Origin: Brevundimonas sp. UBA2388
Lineage (GTDB): Bacteria; Pseudomonadota; Alphaproteobacteria; Caulobacterales; Caulobacteraceae
Length of the DNA: 13,179 nt
Reading direction: 5' to 3'
NCBI GenBank assembly: GCA_002343425.1
Contig: DDSO01000131.1
Coordinates: forward strand, 1,914-15,092
Below the pieces are notes generated by a model. That model saw only the letters and a list, made by a program, of their open reading frames with translations. It ran no database searches and was not told where the DNA came from. Positions within the stretch are counted from its first letter, which is position 1. Each line of letters opens with the position of its first letter. The translations under genes were made by a program, and so were the position numbers. Positions 1-7,652 of the stretch are shown piece after piece.

Positions 1-2
1 CC

Positions 3-527
3 GCGGCGGAGGCGGCCGCGGCGGCCCTGAGCGGGACGCTGCTGCAGCTCTTCAACCACGGCCTCTCGGCGGCGGCGCTGTTCCACTGTGTCGGCGTGCT
101 CGAGGCGCGCTCGGGCGGACGCCGCGGGATCGGCGACTTCGGCGGCGTGCGCAGCGCCGCGCCGGTGTTCGCGGCGCTGTGCGGCGTGGCGCTGTTCTCC
201 TCGCTCGGGCTGCCCGGGCTCAACGGGTTCGTCGGCGAGTTCCTGATCTTCCGCGGCGTATTCGGCCTCGCGCCCTGGGCGGCGGCGGTGGCGTGCCTCG
301 GATTGCTGGCGACGGCGCTGCTCCTGCTCACCTTCTGGCAGAAGGTGTTCCACGGCCCGCGCGCGGGCGCGGCGGCGGGTGAGTTTCCGGACCTGCGGGG
401 CACCGAGCTGGCGCCGCTGGTGCCGCTGGTCGCGCTGATGCTCGTGCTCGGGGTGCTGCCGCATCTGCTCACGCAGTTCTTCAACCCGCTCGTGACGGCG
501 TGGGCCGGTCACCTCCTGCTGCCATGA
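3..527 (+). CDS. nuoM: NADH-quinone oxidoreductase subunit M, C-terminal part (5' end outside window)
   Basis: This is the C-terminal ~174 residues of a proton-pumping antiporter-like membrane subunit of respiratory complex I, which acts in the inner membrane. The open frame runs from the window edge with no start codon. The stretch LLQLFNHGLSAAALF and the motif LPGLNGFVGEFLI (around 215-255) are hallmarks of the NuoM/NdhD family. Several hydrophobic helices follow, and the protein ends in a Leu-rich helix. The stop TGA overlaps the ATG of the next gene in ATGA, the usual nuoM-nuoN arrangement. The LPGLNGFVGEF form and the N-terminal style differ, from memory, from alphaproteobacterial NuoM. 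Together with higher G+C by eye, this suggests the segment comes from another lineage than the rest of the window. Family call is firm; taxonomic remark is inference. Confidence 0.88.
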   Translation, partial: AAEAAAAALSGTLLQLFNHGLSAAALFHCVGVLEARSGGRRGIGDFGGVRSAAPVFAALCGVALFSSLGLPGLNGFVGEFLIFRGVFGLAPWAAAVACLGLLATALLLLTFWQKVFHGPRAGAAAGEFPDLRGTELAPLVPLVALMLVLGVLPHLLTQFFNPLVTAWAGHLLLP

Positions 528-616
528 ACGCCCTGCCTTGGACGATCTATCTCTCGCTCGCCGGCGCCGGGCTGGCGCTGGCCGCGGGCGCCCGCTCGGC
601 GGCGGCGGCGCGGGGC
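524..616 (+). CDS. nuoN: NuoN N-terminal fragment, cut off at the junction
   Basis: The start ATG overlaps the nuoM stop (ATGA). The first ~30 codons, beginning MNALPWTIYLSLAGAG, read as the start of a hydrophobic NuoN-type complex I subunit: one N-terminal membrane helix followed by Ala-rich sequence. Family proteins are around 450-500 residues, but here the NuoN-like sequence stops at about position 610-619. Beyond that the frame continues to a stop at 739 only by reading antisense through the solute-binding protein gene, giving a non-membrane, Ser/Arg/Thr-rich tail. The gene is therefore truncated by the join. The identification rests mainly on position after nuoM plus the hydrophobic start, so the symbol is less certain than for nuoM. 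Confidence 0.6.
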
Positions 617-1800
617 GTGTATTCGCCGCGCACCATCCGCTCGGCGACGATCTGCATCTCGGTGACGATCCGCTCCCATTCCGGCACCTTGGGCACCGCC
701 TTGGCTCGCGACAGCTGGCCCTTGAAGGCGGCGATATAGGGGTCGTCAGCCACCGCCGGCGTCGCCCAGGCGCTCTCACGCGCCGGCAGATTGCCGGTGA
801 TGCCGTTGAAGCGCGCCTGCACCGCCGGATCGGACAGGAAGCGGACCAGTTTCCACGCCGCCTCCTGATGCGGCGAATGGCGATAGACGACCAGCGACGA
901 CCCGCCCGGCGCCGAGGCCCCCGGCCCGGCCGGCCCGGGCACGCCCGAGGTCATCCAGCGGGTCTCGGGTTTCAGACGGCTCCTGAACTCTCCGATGGTC
1001 CAGGGGCCGGAGAAGTAGAAGCTGAACCAGCCGCGTTCGAACTCGGTCCAGACGTTGGAAATCTGCGTTGACGACGCCACCGGGGCCAACCCCTCGTCGA
1101 ACAGGCTCTTGTAGAATTCGAGGGCGGCGATGAAGGAGGCGCTGGAGAAATTGCCGCGCGTGTCGCGATCGCGCAGCAGCGGCTCGGCGCCCTGCAGGCC
1201 GAAGGTCAGCAGTTGTTCGAACTCATTGACCGGCAGCAGAACGGCGTAGGTCCCAGGGCCCGCCACCCGCTTGACGGCATGCATGGCGGCCTTCCAGCCG
1301 GCCCAGGTCTGGGGCACGGCGTCGAACCCGGCCCGTTCCAGCATGTCCGAGCGGTAGTAGATCAGCCGGGTGTCCACATACCAGGGCGTGCCCACCACCT
1401 GCCCGCCGATGCGGTTGGTCTCCAGCACGGCCGGGAACTGGTCGGTGAGCAGGTCGGCGGCGAAGGCCGGCGTCGGGCTGATCGCGCCGATGGCGGCCAT
1501 CTCCGAAACCCAGGTGTTGCCCACCTGGCTGAGGTCCGGCAGCGAGTCGCCGGCATAGGCGGTCAGCAGTTTCGAATGGGCCGCGGTCCACGGCAGGGCC
1601 TGGACGTTGACCGTGATGCCCGGGTTCAGCCGTTCGAATTCGGGCAGGATCTGCGGGACATTGGTCGCCTCATTGCCCATGGCCCAGAAGGACAGGCGCG
1701 TCGTGCCGTCATCGCGCCGCCCGCAGCCCGCCAGACCGGACGCGGCGGCCCCGGCCAGCAGGCCGAGCGTGGCGCGTCGATCCAGCCGGGCCTCGATCAC
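547..1800 (-). CDS. ABC sugar-type extracellular solute-binding lipoprotein, C-terminus replaced at the junction
   Basis: This is a family 1 (MalE-like) solute-binding protein that would capture a sugar in the periplasm for an ABC importer. It starts with GTG in a GTGA overlap with the stop of the upstream glycosidase gene, so the two are translationally coupled. The N-terminus has a twin-arginine pair (DRRATLGLLAG) and a lipobox ending at Cys26 (SGLAGC), predicting a lipid-anchored protein. The mature part has typical features: LSFWAMGNEA near residue 36, PEFERLNPGITVNV, TPWYVDTRLIYYRSDML, and WKLVRFLSDPAVQARF in the C-terminal lobe. Native sequence runs to about residue 397 (TPRAAAAE). The last ~20 residues are an Ala/Pro/Ser run that is antisense nuoN and not part of the real protein. 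The expected permease genes would lie past the junction and are missing. Confidence 0.85.
   Translation of the reverse strand: MIEARLDRRATLGLLAGAAASGLAGCGRRDDGTTRLSFWAMGNEATNVPQILPEFERLNPGITVNVQALPWTAAHSKLLTAYAGDSLPDLSQVGNTWVSEMAAIGAISPTPAFAADLLTDQFPAVLETNRIGGQVVGTPWYVDTRLIYYRSDMLERAGFDAVPQTWAGWKAAMHAVKRVAGPGTYAVLLPVNEFEQLLTFGLQGAEPLLRDRDTRGNFSSASFIAALEFYKSLFDEGLAPVASSTQISNVWTEFERGWFSFYFSGPWTIGEFRSRLKPETRWMTSGVPGPAGPGASAPGGSSLVVYRHSPHQEAAWKLVRFLSDPAVQARFNGITGNLPARESAWATPAVADDPYIAAFKGQLSRAKAVPKVPEWERIVTEMQIVAERMVRGEYTPRAAAAERAPAASASPAPASER
594..619. other. Chimeric junction or rearrangement breakpoint at a GCG-rich microhomology
   Basis: Two genes facing each other lose their identity at the same place: nuoN on the + strand and the solute-binding protein on the - strand. 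The sequence here is a run of GCG/GGC repeats that can be read plausibly as Ala-rich protein for either gene, so the exact join cannot be placed more tightly. Bases to the left are visibly richer in G+C and belong to a complex I operon; bases to the right belong to a carbohydrate-use operon. A false join in assembly is the simplest explanation, with a real deletion or translocation the alternative. Confidence 0.75.
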
Positions 1801-3242
1801 GCGCGTTCCAGCCAGCCGCCGGTGAAGCCGGCCCGCTTGAGCCCGCGAGTGAGATTGGGCTCGCCGCGCATGCGCCGCCAGACGACATCCGAGCGATTAT
1901 TCTCGATCTGGATGACGATCGGCCCCTGATCGATACCCAGATAGTCCCCGTCCACCCAGCCCACGCCGGGCACGATCCGCCCGTGGAGCAAGGTCTGATC
2001 CGTCTGTGTCAGCGTCGGGTTGAAGGAGTCGAGGAAGCCGAACTCGGTGTAGATGGCGGCGCCATAGCGGGCCTTCATCGCCTTCAGGCAGGCGGTGACC
2101 GCGGCCGGAGCGAACGGCATTGAGGCCATGGCCGCTGTCGGCGCGATCGTGCCGTCGTCGCGTTCGCCGGGCCCGCGCGCGGAATAGCTGAAGAACTCCC
2201 GCTCGCGGCCGTCGATGACCTGACTGAAATCCCCCGGTCCGTCGCAGGCCGTCAGGCCCCAGACGTCGGCGGAATAGCCGGCCCAGCCCTGCGGGTTGGC
2301 GATGGCGTATTTCTGCTGCGCCTCGACGCCGCGGACACTGTTCTGGAAATAGTCGAAGTCGCCGATCTCCGCCGCCCTCGCCCGCATCCACGCGTCGCGA
2401 ATGCCGCGGAAGTCGATGAACATATGGCTGTACTGGTGGCCGAACATCGGGCCGAAATGCAGGTGCGCCGGGCTCCAGCGGTCGGTCCAGCTGCGGTCGT
2501 AGACGCTGCACCACTCGTCCCAGACGGTCGTGGGAACCGGATGGGTGGCGCTGCCGATGGCCAGCAACAGGACCAGCATGCCCTCGTTGTAGACGTGCCA
2601 GTCGGCCTCGATGAAGCCGGTCTCCGGGTGCCAGCCCATGGAGATGCGGTTGGGCCGCACCATGACCCAGTCCCATTCGATCCGGTCATAGACGGCCTGG
2701 GCCAGACGCCGGATCTCCGCCTCTTCGGCATGATCACCGTCGAACCAGCGCGCGCAGAACAGCATGCCCGCGACCAGAAGGGCGGTATCGACCGTCGACA
2801 GCTCGGTCCTACCGAAGCGGTGACCGGTCTGCATGTCGAGGAAATGGTAGAAGAAGCCCTTGTAGCCGCCGACCCCGGTCGCCTCGGGACCCTGCGGCAG
2901 GTCGTGGAAGAAGCGGATGGTGGTCAGGGTCCGCTCGCGCGCCTCCTCACGGCTGATCCAGCCGCGTTCGACGCCGATCGGCCAGCAGGTCAGGGCGAAG
3001 CCGACGGCGGCGACCGACGAGAAGGACTCGGTCGGCCAGCGATCGGGCGTCAGACCGTTGGCGCGATTGGTGACATGGGTGAACCAGCGGAAGGTGCGTT
3101 CCTGCAGTTCATTGATTTCGGGGTCGCCCTCCCGCGGGATCAGCAGGGTCCGCATTTCCGTGTGGACGGGTGTGCATGCGGCAAGCCCGAATGCCGCCGC
3201 GCCGGCGACCGTGGAACCCATCAAAAACCGGCGACGATCCAT
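1797..3242 (-). CDS. Glycoamylase-like (PF10091/GH144-type) glycoside hydrolase, Tat-exported lipoprotein
   Basis: A 481-residue protein of the 'putative glucoamylase' group (COG5368, PF10091), an alpha/alpha-barrel glycosidase family. The characterised relatives placed in GH144 are endo-beta-1,2-glucanases, and a related domain occurs in cyclic beta-1,2-glucan synthases. The start chosen is the ATG at 3242, giving MDRRRFLMGS, with GAGGA eight bases upstream. An ATG at 3257 would add five residues but lacks a ribosome site. The N-terminus combines a twin-arginine motif with a lipobox (LAAC, Cys23), so export by Tat and lipid anchoring are likely. Conserved acidic and aromatic blocks are visible: GYKGFFYHFLD (126-136), LSTVDTALLVAG (148-159), MGWHPETGF (202-210), YNEGM (218-222) and HQYSHMFIDFRG. 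It overlaps the binding-protein gene downstream. The family call is strong; the substrate is inferred. Confidence 0.87.
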   Translation of the reverse strand: MDRRRFLMGSTVAGAAAFGLAACTPVHTEMRTLLIPREGDPEINELQERTFRWFTHVTNRANGLTPDRWPTESFSSVAAVGFALTCWPIGVERGWISREEARERTLTTIRFFHDLPQGPEATGVGGYKGFFYHFLDMQTGHRFGRTELSTVDTALLVAGMLFCARWFDGDHAEEAEIRRLAQAVYDRIEWDWVMVRPNRISMGWHPETGFIEADWHVYNEGMLVLLLAIGSATHPVPTTVWDEWCSVYDRSWTDRWSPAHLHFGPMFGHQYSHMFIDFRGIRDAWMRARAAEIGDFDYFQNSVRGVEAQQKYAIANPQGWAGYSADVWGLTACDGPGDFSQVIDGREREFFSYSARGPGERDDGTIAPTAAMASMPFAPAAVTACLKAMKARYGAAIYTEFGFLDSFNPTLTQTDQTLLHGRIVPGVGWVDGDYLGIDQGPIVIQIENNRSDVVWRRMRGEPNLTRGLKRAGFTGGWLERA

Positions 3243-3250
3243 GGGCTCCA

Positions 3251-3255
3251 TCCTC
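3251..3255 (-). promoter_or_regulatory. Ribosome binding site (GAGGA) favouring the 3242 start of the glycosidase
   Basis: GAGGA on the - strand lies eight bases before the ATG at 3242. The alternative ATG at 3257 has no purine-rich site upstream (GTTGCGTTTAGAGT). The 3242 start also places the twin-arginine motif right at the N-terminus, as usual for Tat signals. Confidence 0.55.
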
Positions 3256-3277
3256 ATACTCTAAACGCAACTCAGTC

Positions 3278-3318
3278 AAAAAAGTCAGCCGCCTCCCGGT
3301 CAGGATCCGGGAGGCGGC
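3278..3318 (-). terminator. Intrinsic terminator after the TonB-dependent receptor gene
   Basis: A perfect 12-bp inverted repeat (GCCGCCTCCCGG at 3288-3299 and CCGGGAGGCGGC at 3307-3318) encloses a 7-base loop. On the - strand it is followed by TGAC and six T residues (3283-3278). It begins 20 bases after the receptor stop codon and ends 36 bases before the glycosidase start, inside what otherwise looks like one operon. It may therefore act as a partial terminator or protect the 3' end of the receptor mRNA. Confidence 0.8.
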
Positions 3319-3337
3319 CGTCAGGCGCGGGGAAGGT

Positions 3338-6316
3338 CTACCAGCGGTAACGCAGGCCCAGCTGGAAGCTGCGCGTCGGCAGATGCTGGCCGCGCGGCTC
3401 GCCGTACTGAGCCGAGCACAGGCACTGTTCGAAGTTCGAATAGTTCTCGAAGTTGAACACATTGACCGCGTCAAGGATCACCTCGACCGACTGTCCGTTG
3501 AACACCTGGAATTCCTTGGTCAGGCGCAGGTCGATCTGGCGGAAGGCGAAGGTGTCCGTGAAGAGGAAGTCCTGCCCCTCCGGCCGGCCGCCGTTCCAGC
3601 AGATGTCCGGATTGGTGGCCGCGGGGCAGACGAACTGGTGGAAGGGCAGGCCCGAACCCAGCGTCAGGACACCCGACAGGCGGAAGTCGAACGGCAGGGC
3701 GACGATGCCCGTGGCCACGATCCGGTGCCGTTCGTCCTGGTTGGTCGGGAATGTCGGCGACAGACCCGGACGGTTGTAGTCGAAGTCGAAGCCGGTGAGG
3801 CCGTTGTCGCGGGTGCCGTTACGCTCGGATTTCGACAGGGTGTAGGTGAACTGCATCCCCCAGCCGCTGTCCGTGTCGAACGGCTTGTCGACCGTCAGAT
3901 ACATGGCGCGGAAGGTCTGTTCGGCGTCGTTGTTGCCGAAGAAGATCAGGTTGCGGAACTCGGGATGGCCGACCGAACCGGGGGTGGGGCCGGAGAAGCG
4001 GTCGCCCGTCTCCGAGCCGGCGTTGGCGATGTACCAGGCGAACAGGTTCGTGGTGTTGCCGGCGGCGAAAGTCAGCGCCGTCTGGAAGTCGCCGAACTTC
4101 TGGCGGATGCCGAGGTTGAACTGGTCGGTCCGCGGCGGCTCCATGTCGTTGTTGATCAGGAAGATTTCGCCCGAACCCGGGGCCGCCGCCAGCAGCGGAT
4201 CAAGTCCGGCCGGGGTCAGATAGGTCGGGTTCCAGGCCACGGTGTTGACGCCGCCGCGCATGCCGCCGGCCACGGAGAAGAAGATCTCCTTGTTGAACTG
4301 GAAGGGCTTGAAGCGCTCGTCGAAGGCGAAGTTGAAGCCGACCCGGTCGTAGTAGCGGCCCGCGCCGCCGAAGATCACCGTCCGCTCGTCGTCGAAGACG
4401 TCGAACGAGAAGCCGATGCGCGGCTGGAAGGCGCCGGTGAAGGCGTCACGCCCGTTGGTGATGTAGTCCGCCGGGTTGAAGTAGGACGGGAAGTCGTAGC
4501 CCGGCAGGGCCTGGATGGCGTTCAGCGTGTCGCGGATGGCCTGCGGCGTCGAATAGTCGTTGTTGACCGCGTTGTCCTCATAGTCCCAGCGCAGGCCGAT
4601 GTTGACCTCCAGCTGGTTGGTAATCTGCCAGTCGTCCTGGAGGTAGACGCCGAAGACATTGTTATCGACATCGGCCGGCTCGACGAAGGCGCCCAGTTCG
4701 ACACGGACCGGGATGTCACGGCTGCCGTTGATTTCCGGACGCGCATCGACGTCGAAGATGAACTGCGGGTTCCGACCGAACTGCTTGTTCACATACATGT
4801 TCTGGGCCGAGAATTTCACGCCCATCTTGATGGTGTGCTGGCCGTTCCAGTCGATGTCGTTGAACGTCAGGTCGTTCCGGAAGGTGAAGCTGCGCTGACG
4901 GATGTCCTGGTTGTTGCTCTGTCCGCCGGTGTTGAACACCGTGTCCTCACGATTGAACACATTGTACTGGAATCCAGGCATGCCGCCGTTGTCATCCCGG
5001 AAGATCACGAACGAACGGCCATAGTCGGAGAAGTTCAGCGACGACGGGTTGTAGGTGTACTCATAGAAGTCGAATTGGGCCTCGTTCAGGAAGCCGTCGC
5101 CCTGGTACTGGTGGCGCAGGACGATCGAGGCCACGTCGGTGTTGACCTGTTGGGCGCGGCTGTAGGCAGTGGTTCCGCCGAAGTCGCGGATGTCGGACTC
5201 GGTGCGGTAGGTGGCGCTGAGGTCCAGCCGCTGGCGGTCATCGATCGACCAGGACAGCTTGCCGAAGAACAGGTCTTCCTCGAACGGCGCGTCGAACGTC
5301 CCGGTGTCGGCGCCGAACAGCGGCGCATAGGCCGCACGGTTCAGCAAGACGGTGTTGCGGCGGATCTCGTCCTTGCGCTCATAGGCTCCGAAGAAGTGCA
5401 GCCGGTCCTCAATGATCGGTCCGCCGACCGAACCGCCGTACTGCAGGCGCTCCACGCCGACCGGGTCGCCGTTGAAGTTTTCCGAGGTCCAGTCCGCGTC
5501 CTGATAGGTGATGAAGGCGTCGCCGGTCAGCTCGTTGGTGCCTGACCGCGTTACCGCGGTGATGATCGCCGATGAGGCCTGCTCATACTCGGCCTTGAAG
5601 TTCTGGGAGATGACCCGGAATTCCTGGACGGCGACCTGCGGGAAGGGGTTGCCGCGGCTGTCCGTCTGACCGCCGACGCCGCCGGCGATAATGGTCGACT
5701 TCTGGTTCTGGCCGTCGATGAAGAGGTTGACCGCCGATTCCCCCTGGCCACCGGCCGAGATGGTCCGCGAATTCTCGCCCTCGGTGACCCGCACGCCGGG
5801 CGCCAGCGCCGCGAAGTTCAGGAAGTTGCGGCTGATCTGCGGCAGGTTGTTGATCTGGGTCTGGCTGACGTTGGTCGCGACCTCCGAGGTCCGCACCTCG
5901 AAAATGCGGCGGCCGGTGACGATCACGTCGTCGAGTTCCGCCGAGGCGACGTCCGTGGAACCGGTTACAACGGGAGCCACATCAAGATCGAGCGTGGCCA
6001 CCTGACCCAGGGCGATGGTGATCAGATCCTCGACGGTCTGCCCATCCGCCGTGGTGGCGCTGATCCGGTAGGTGCCGGGGCGCAGACCCGAGAGCACATA
6101 GCCGCCGTCGGCGCCGATCCGGCCGCGGCTGACATAGCCGGTGGCCACTTCGGTCGCCGTGATGCTGCCGCCGGTCTCGACTGCCTGGCCTTCATAGATC
6201 GTCCCCCGGAGGGTGGACGTGGCGCCCTGGGCCGAAGCCCCGCCGGCACAGGCCAGCGAAACGGCCATGGCGAGGGCCGACGCGGCCCCCAGATACTGGA
6301 TGGACTTGCGGGTCAT
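3338..6316 (-). CDS. TonB-dependent receptor, Oar-like, with N-terminal carboxypeptidase-regulatory-like domain
   Basis: A 992-residue outer-membrane receptor that would take up a substrate using TonB energy. Residues 1-29 form a Sec signal peptide with cleavage expected after ASA (GGASA|Q). Residues ~33-115 are a carboxypeptidase-regulatory-like beta-sandwich (TLRGTIYEG ... GADGGYVLSGLRPGTYRISA). A TonB-box-like DDVIVTGRR follows at ~129-137. The plug domain spans ~140-250 (including NLFIDGQNQ and VQEFRVISQNFKAEYEQ), and the rest is a 22-strand-type barrel ending in an aromatic residue (LGLRYRW). This is the Oar/OmpA-related layout, not that of a siderophore receptor with a signalling domain. 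The start ATG shares one base with the lacI stop (TGATG), with GGGGGAG eight bases upstream inside lacI. Its place between lacI and glycosidase genes suggests a carbohydrate substrate. Confidence 0.93.
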   Translation of the reverse strand: MTRKSIQYLGAASALAMAVSLACAGGASAQGATSTLRGTIYEGQAVETGGSITATEVATGYVSRGRIGADGGYVLSGLRPGTYRISATTADGQTVEDLITIALGQVATLDLDVAPVVTGSTDVASAELDDVIVTGRRIFEVRTSEVATNVSQTQINNLPQISRNFLNFAALAPGVRVTEGENSRTISAGGQGESAVNLFIDGQNQKSTIIAGGVGGQTDSRGNPFPQVAVQEFRVISQNFKAEYEQASSAIITAVTRSGTNELTGDAFITYQDADWTSENFNGDPVGVERLQYGGSVGGPIIEDRLHFFGAYERKDEIRRNTVLLNRAAYAPLFGADTGTFDAPFEEDLFFGKLSWSIDDRQRLDLSATYRTESDIRDFGGTTAYSRAQQVNTDVASIVLRHQYQGDGFLNEAQFDFYEYTYNPSSLNFSDYGRSFVIFRDDNGGMPGFQYNVFNREDTVFNTGGQSNNQDIRQRSFTFRNDLTFNDIDWNGQHTIKMGVKFSAQNMYVNKQFGRNPQFIFDVDARPEINGSRDIPVRVELGAFVEPADVDNNVFGVYLQDDWQITNQLEVNIGLRWDYEDNAVNNDYSTPQAIRDTLNAIQALPGYDFPSYFNPADYITNGRDAFTGAFQPRIGFSFDVFDDERTVIFGGAGRYYDRVGFNFAFDERFKPFQFNKEIFFSVAGGMRGGVNTVAWNPTYLTPAGLDPLLAAAPGSGEIFLINNDMEPPRTDQFNLGIRQKFGDFQTALTFAAGNTTNLFAWYIANAGSETGDRFSGPTPGSVGHPEFRNLIFFGNNDAEQTFRAMYLTVDKPFDTDSGWGMQFTYTLSKSERNGTRDNGLTGFDFDYNRPGLSPTFPTNQDERHRIVATGIVALPFDFRLSGVLTLGSGLPFHQFVCPAATNPDICWNGGRPEGQDFLFTDTFAFRQIDLRLTKEFQVFNGQSVEVILDAVNVFNFENYSNFEQCLCSAQYGEPRGQHLPTRSFQLGLRYRW

Positions 6317-7395
6317 CAGGAATTCTCCCCCTTCAGAGATGGCGTGTCGGCAAGGGCGCGAAGGCGTCCGCCGGAGTTGGAATGGGCGTGGCTCGGTGTC
6401 GCCGGGTCGCTTGACGGGCGTACGACCAGTTCGGGGCGCACGATCTCGCAGGCGGTGTCGGCGACGGCTTCGCCCGCTGCGTTGATGAGGCGGACGAGGC
6501 GCTCGAGCGCGCTCCGGCCGGTTTCGGCAATGTGGATTCTCAGGGTGGTCAGGGCAGGCCGGACGAGACCCGCGATAGGAACATCGTCGAAACCGATGAT
6601 GGCGATGTCTTCCGGGACGCGCAGGCCAGCATCCTGGAGGGCCAGCATGGCGCCCACGGCCATGTTGTCGTTGCCGGCGAAGACCGCGTCGGGCCGTAGC
6701 TCGCGCTTGGCCAGCTCCACGCCCGCGGCATGACCGGACGACTGGGTGAAGGCGCCCTCGACGACCGACGTCGGCAGGCCCGCCTGCGCCATCGCCTGGA
6801 GATAGCCGGCCAGACGCGCCTCGGCCTCGAGGTTGCCGGCCGGCCCCGCGATATGGGCGATGCGACGACGGCCGGTGGCCACCAGATGTTCGACCGCCAG
6901 CACGGCGCCGCCGTGATTGTCGACGACGATGGACGGGCGGCCCGCATCGGCGCCGCCGTTCATCAGCAGAATGGGTGTCCGTCCGGCAAGGCCGGCGGCC
7001 AGGTTGGCGGCGTCCAGATGGGGCGAAAGAACGATCAGGCCGTCGACCCGGCCGCGCATGGAGCGGATGGCGGCGGACGCCTCCTCCGCGTCGTCATGCG
7101 AGCTGGAGACGATCAGGTGGTAGCCGACCGCCCGGGCGGCCACGTCCATGCCGCGGATCAGTTCCGAGAAGAACTCGCCGTACAGGTCCGGCAGGATCAC
7201 GCCGATCGTCTGGGTCTTGCTGGTGGACAGGCTGCGCGCGCCGGAATGGGGGACGTACTGCAGCGCCTGGGCGGCCTCGAACACCCGTTTCCTGGTCGCT
7301 TCGGTCACCGGGCCGGCGCCGTTCAGGACGCGCGAAACCGAGGCGACGGACACCTCGGCCCGTTCGGCGACATCGCGGATCGTGGCGGCCTTCAT
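6316..7395 (-). CDS. LacI-family transcriptional regulator
   Basis: A 359-residue sugar-responsive DNA-binding regulator acting in the cytoplasm. The start at 7395 (MKAATIRDVAERAEVS) is set by a GGAGG seven bases upstream and by the position of the LacI helix-turn-helix. The frame is open further upstream, but that sequence is non-coding in character. The helix-turn-helix covers residues ~5-24 (VASVSRVLNG), followed by the hinge region (YVPHSGARSLSTSKT, ~47-61). A periplasmic-binding-protein-like ligand domain follows (TIGVILPDLYGEFFSELIRG, VDGLIVLSP, AVFAGNDNMAVGAM, IIGFDDVPIAGLVRPALTT). A ~25-residue polar tail follows the usual end. Its stop overlaps the receptor start by one base, so it is probably co-transcribed with the genes it controls and self-regulated through the operator at 7505. 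The ligand is unknown. Confidence 0.93.
   Translation of the reverse strand: MKAATIRDVAERAEVSVASVSRVLNGAGPVTEATRKRVFEAAQALQYVPHSGARSLSTSKTQTIGVILPDLYGEFFSELIRGMDVAARAVGYHLIVSSSHDDAEEASAAIRSMRGRVDGLIVLSPHLDAANLAAGLAGRTPILLMNGGADAGRPSIVVDNHGGAVLAVEHLVATGRRRIAHIAGPAGNLEAEARLAGYLQAMAQAGLPTSVVEGAFTQSSGHAAGVELAKRELRPDAVFAGNDNMAVGAMLALQDAGLRVPEDIAIIGFDDVPIAGLVRPALTTLRIHIAETGRSALERLVRLINAAGEAVADTACEIVRPELVVRPSSDPATPSHAHSNSGGRLRALADTPSLKGENS
6325..6331 (-). promoter_or_regulatory. Ribosome binding site (GGGGGAG) of the TonB receptor, inside the 3' end of lacI
   Basis: GGGGGAG on the - strand sits eight bases before the receptor ATG and is still within the lacI coding sequence (codons for Lys-Gly-Glu near the end). 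This supports the start at 6316 and translational coupling between regulator and receptor. Confidence 0.65.
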
Positions 7396-7402
7396 GCCGC
7401 CG

Positions 7403-7407
7403 CCTCC
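7403..7407 (-). promoter_or_regulatory. Ribosome binding site (GGAGG) fixing the lacI-type gene start
   Basis: GGAGG on the - strand, seven bases before the ATG at 7395. It decides against the longer open frame that begins at 7662. Confidence 0.7.
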
Positions 7408-7504
7408 ACGCAGATGTGCTGGTTCGCCGTCGGCGCCAAAAGTCCATCCTCCCTGAGCGTTTCCAGTCCCGGCCCGCTTTGCGCGGGTCCGTCCGAAAAA
7501 ACCG

Positions 7505-7518
7505 TGTAACCGATTACA
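7505..7518. promoter_or_regulatory. LacI-family operator in the lacI/beta-glucosidase divergent region
   Basis: TGTAACCGATTACA is a near-perfect palindrome of the form TGTAA-n-CG-n-TTACA. The symmetry extends to C and G at 7503 and 7520, so 14 of 18 positions match their reverse complement. A central CG inside symmetric arms is typical of LacI-family sites. It lies in the only sizeable divergent intergenic region (7396-7652), 110 bases from the lacI start and 135 bases from the beta-glucosidase start, so it could control both. I saw no convincing -35/-10 pair in this region. The rest of the 257 bp shows only A-rich and G-rich short runs. Confidence 0.65.
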
Positions 7519-7652
7519 TGACACACTAGTAATGCCCCCCGCAAGTGCCCTAGTTTGGCCACATCGAGGTTGTGCTGACAGCGCGACACGCGTACCGACC
7601 GCCGCCAAACCGCCCTTCCAGTCTGCGTTCCTGCTCACCGAGGCCTTCGACC

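Noticed and set aside
524..739. A hybrid 71-residue protein starting as NuoN and ending in antisense sequence of the binding protein
   Set aside because: The second half is not membrane-like and is simply the reverse of a real coding region; it is a product of the junction.
3170..5545. A 791-codon open frame on the + strand, antisense to the receptor gene
   Set aside because: It lies opposite a clearly real TonB receptor, its composition (Val/Glu/Arg/Asp-rich, no domains) is that of an antisense reading of GC-rich coding DNA, and it runs through the terminator and the neighbouring gene.
5960..6220. A FecA-like N-terminal signalling (STN) domain on the receptor
   Set aside because: The sequence after the signal peptide reads as a carboxypeptidase-regulatory-like beta-sandwich, and no sigma/anti-sigma genes are adjacent.
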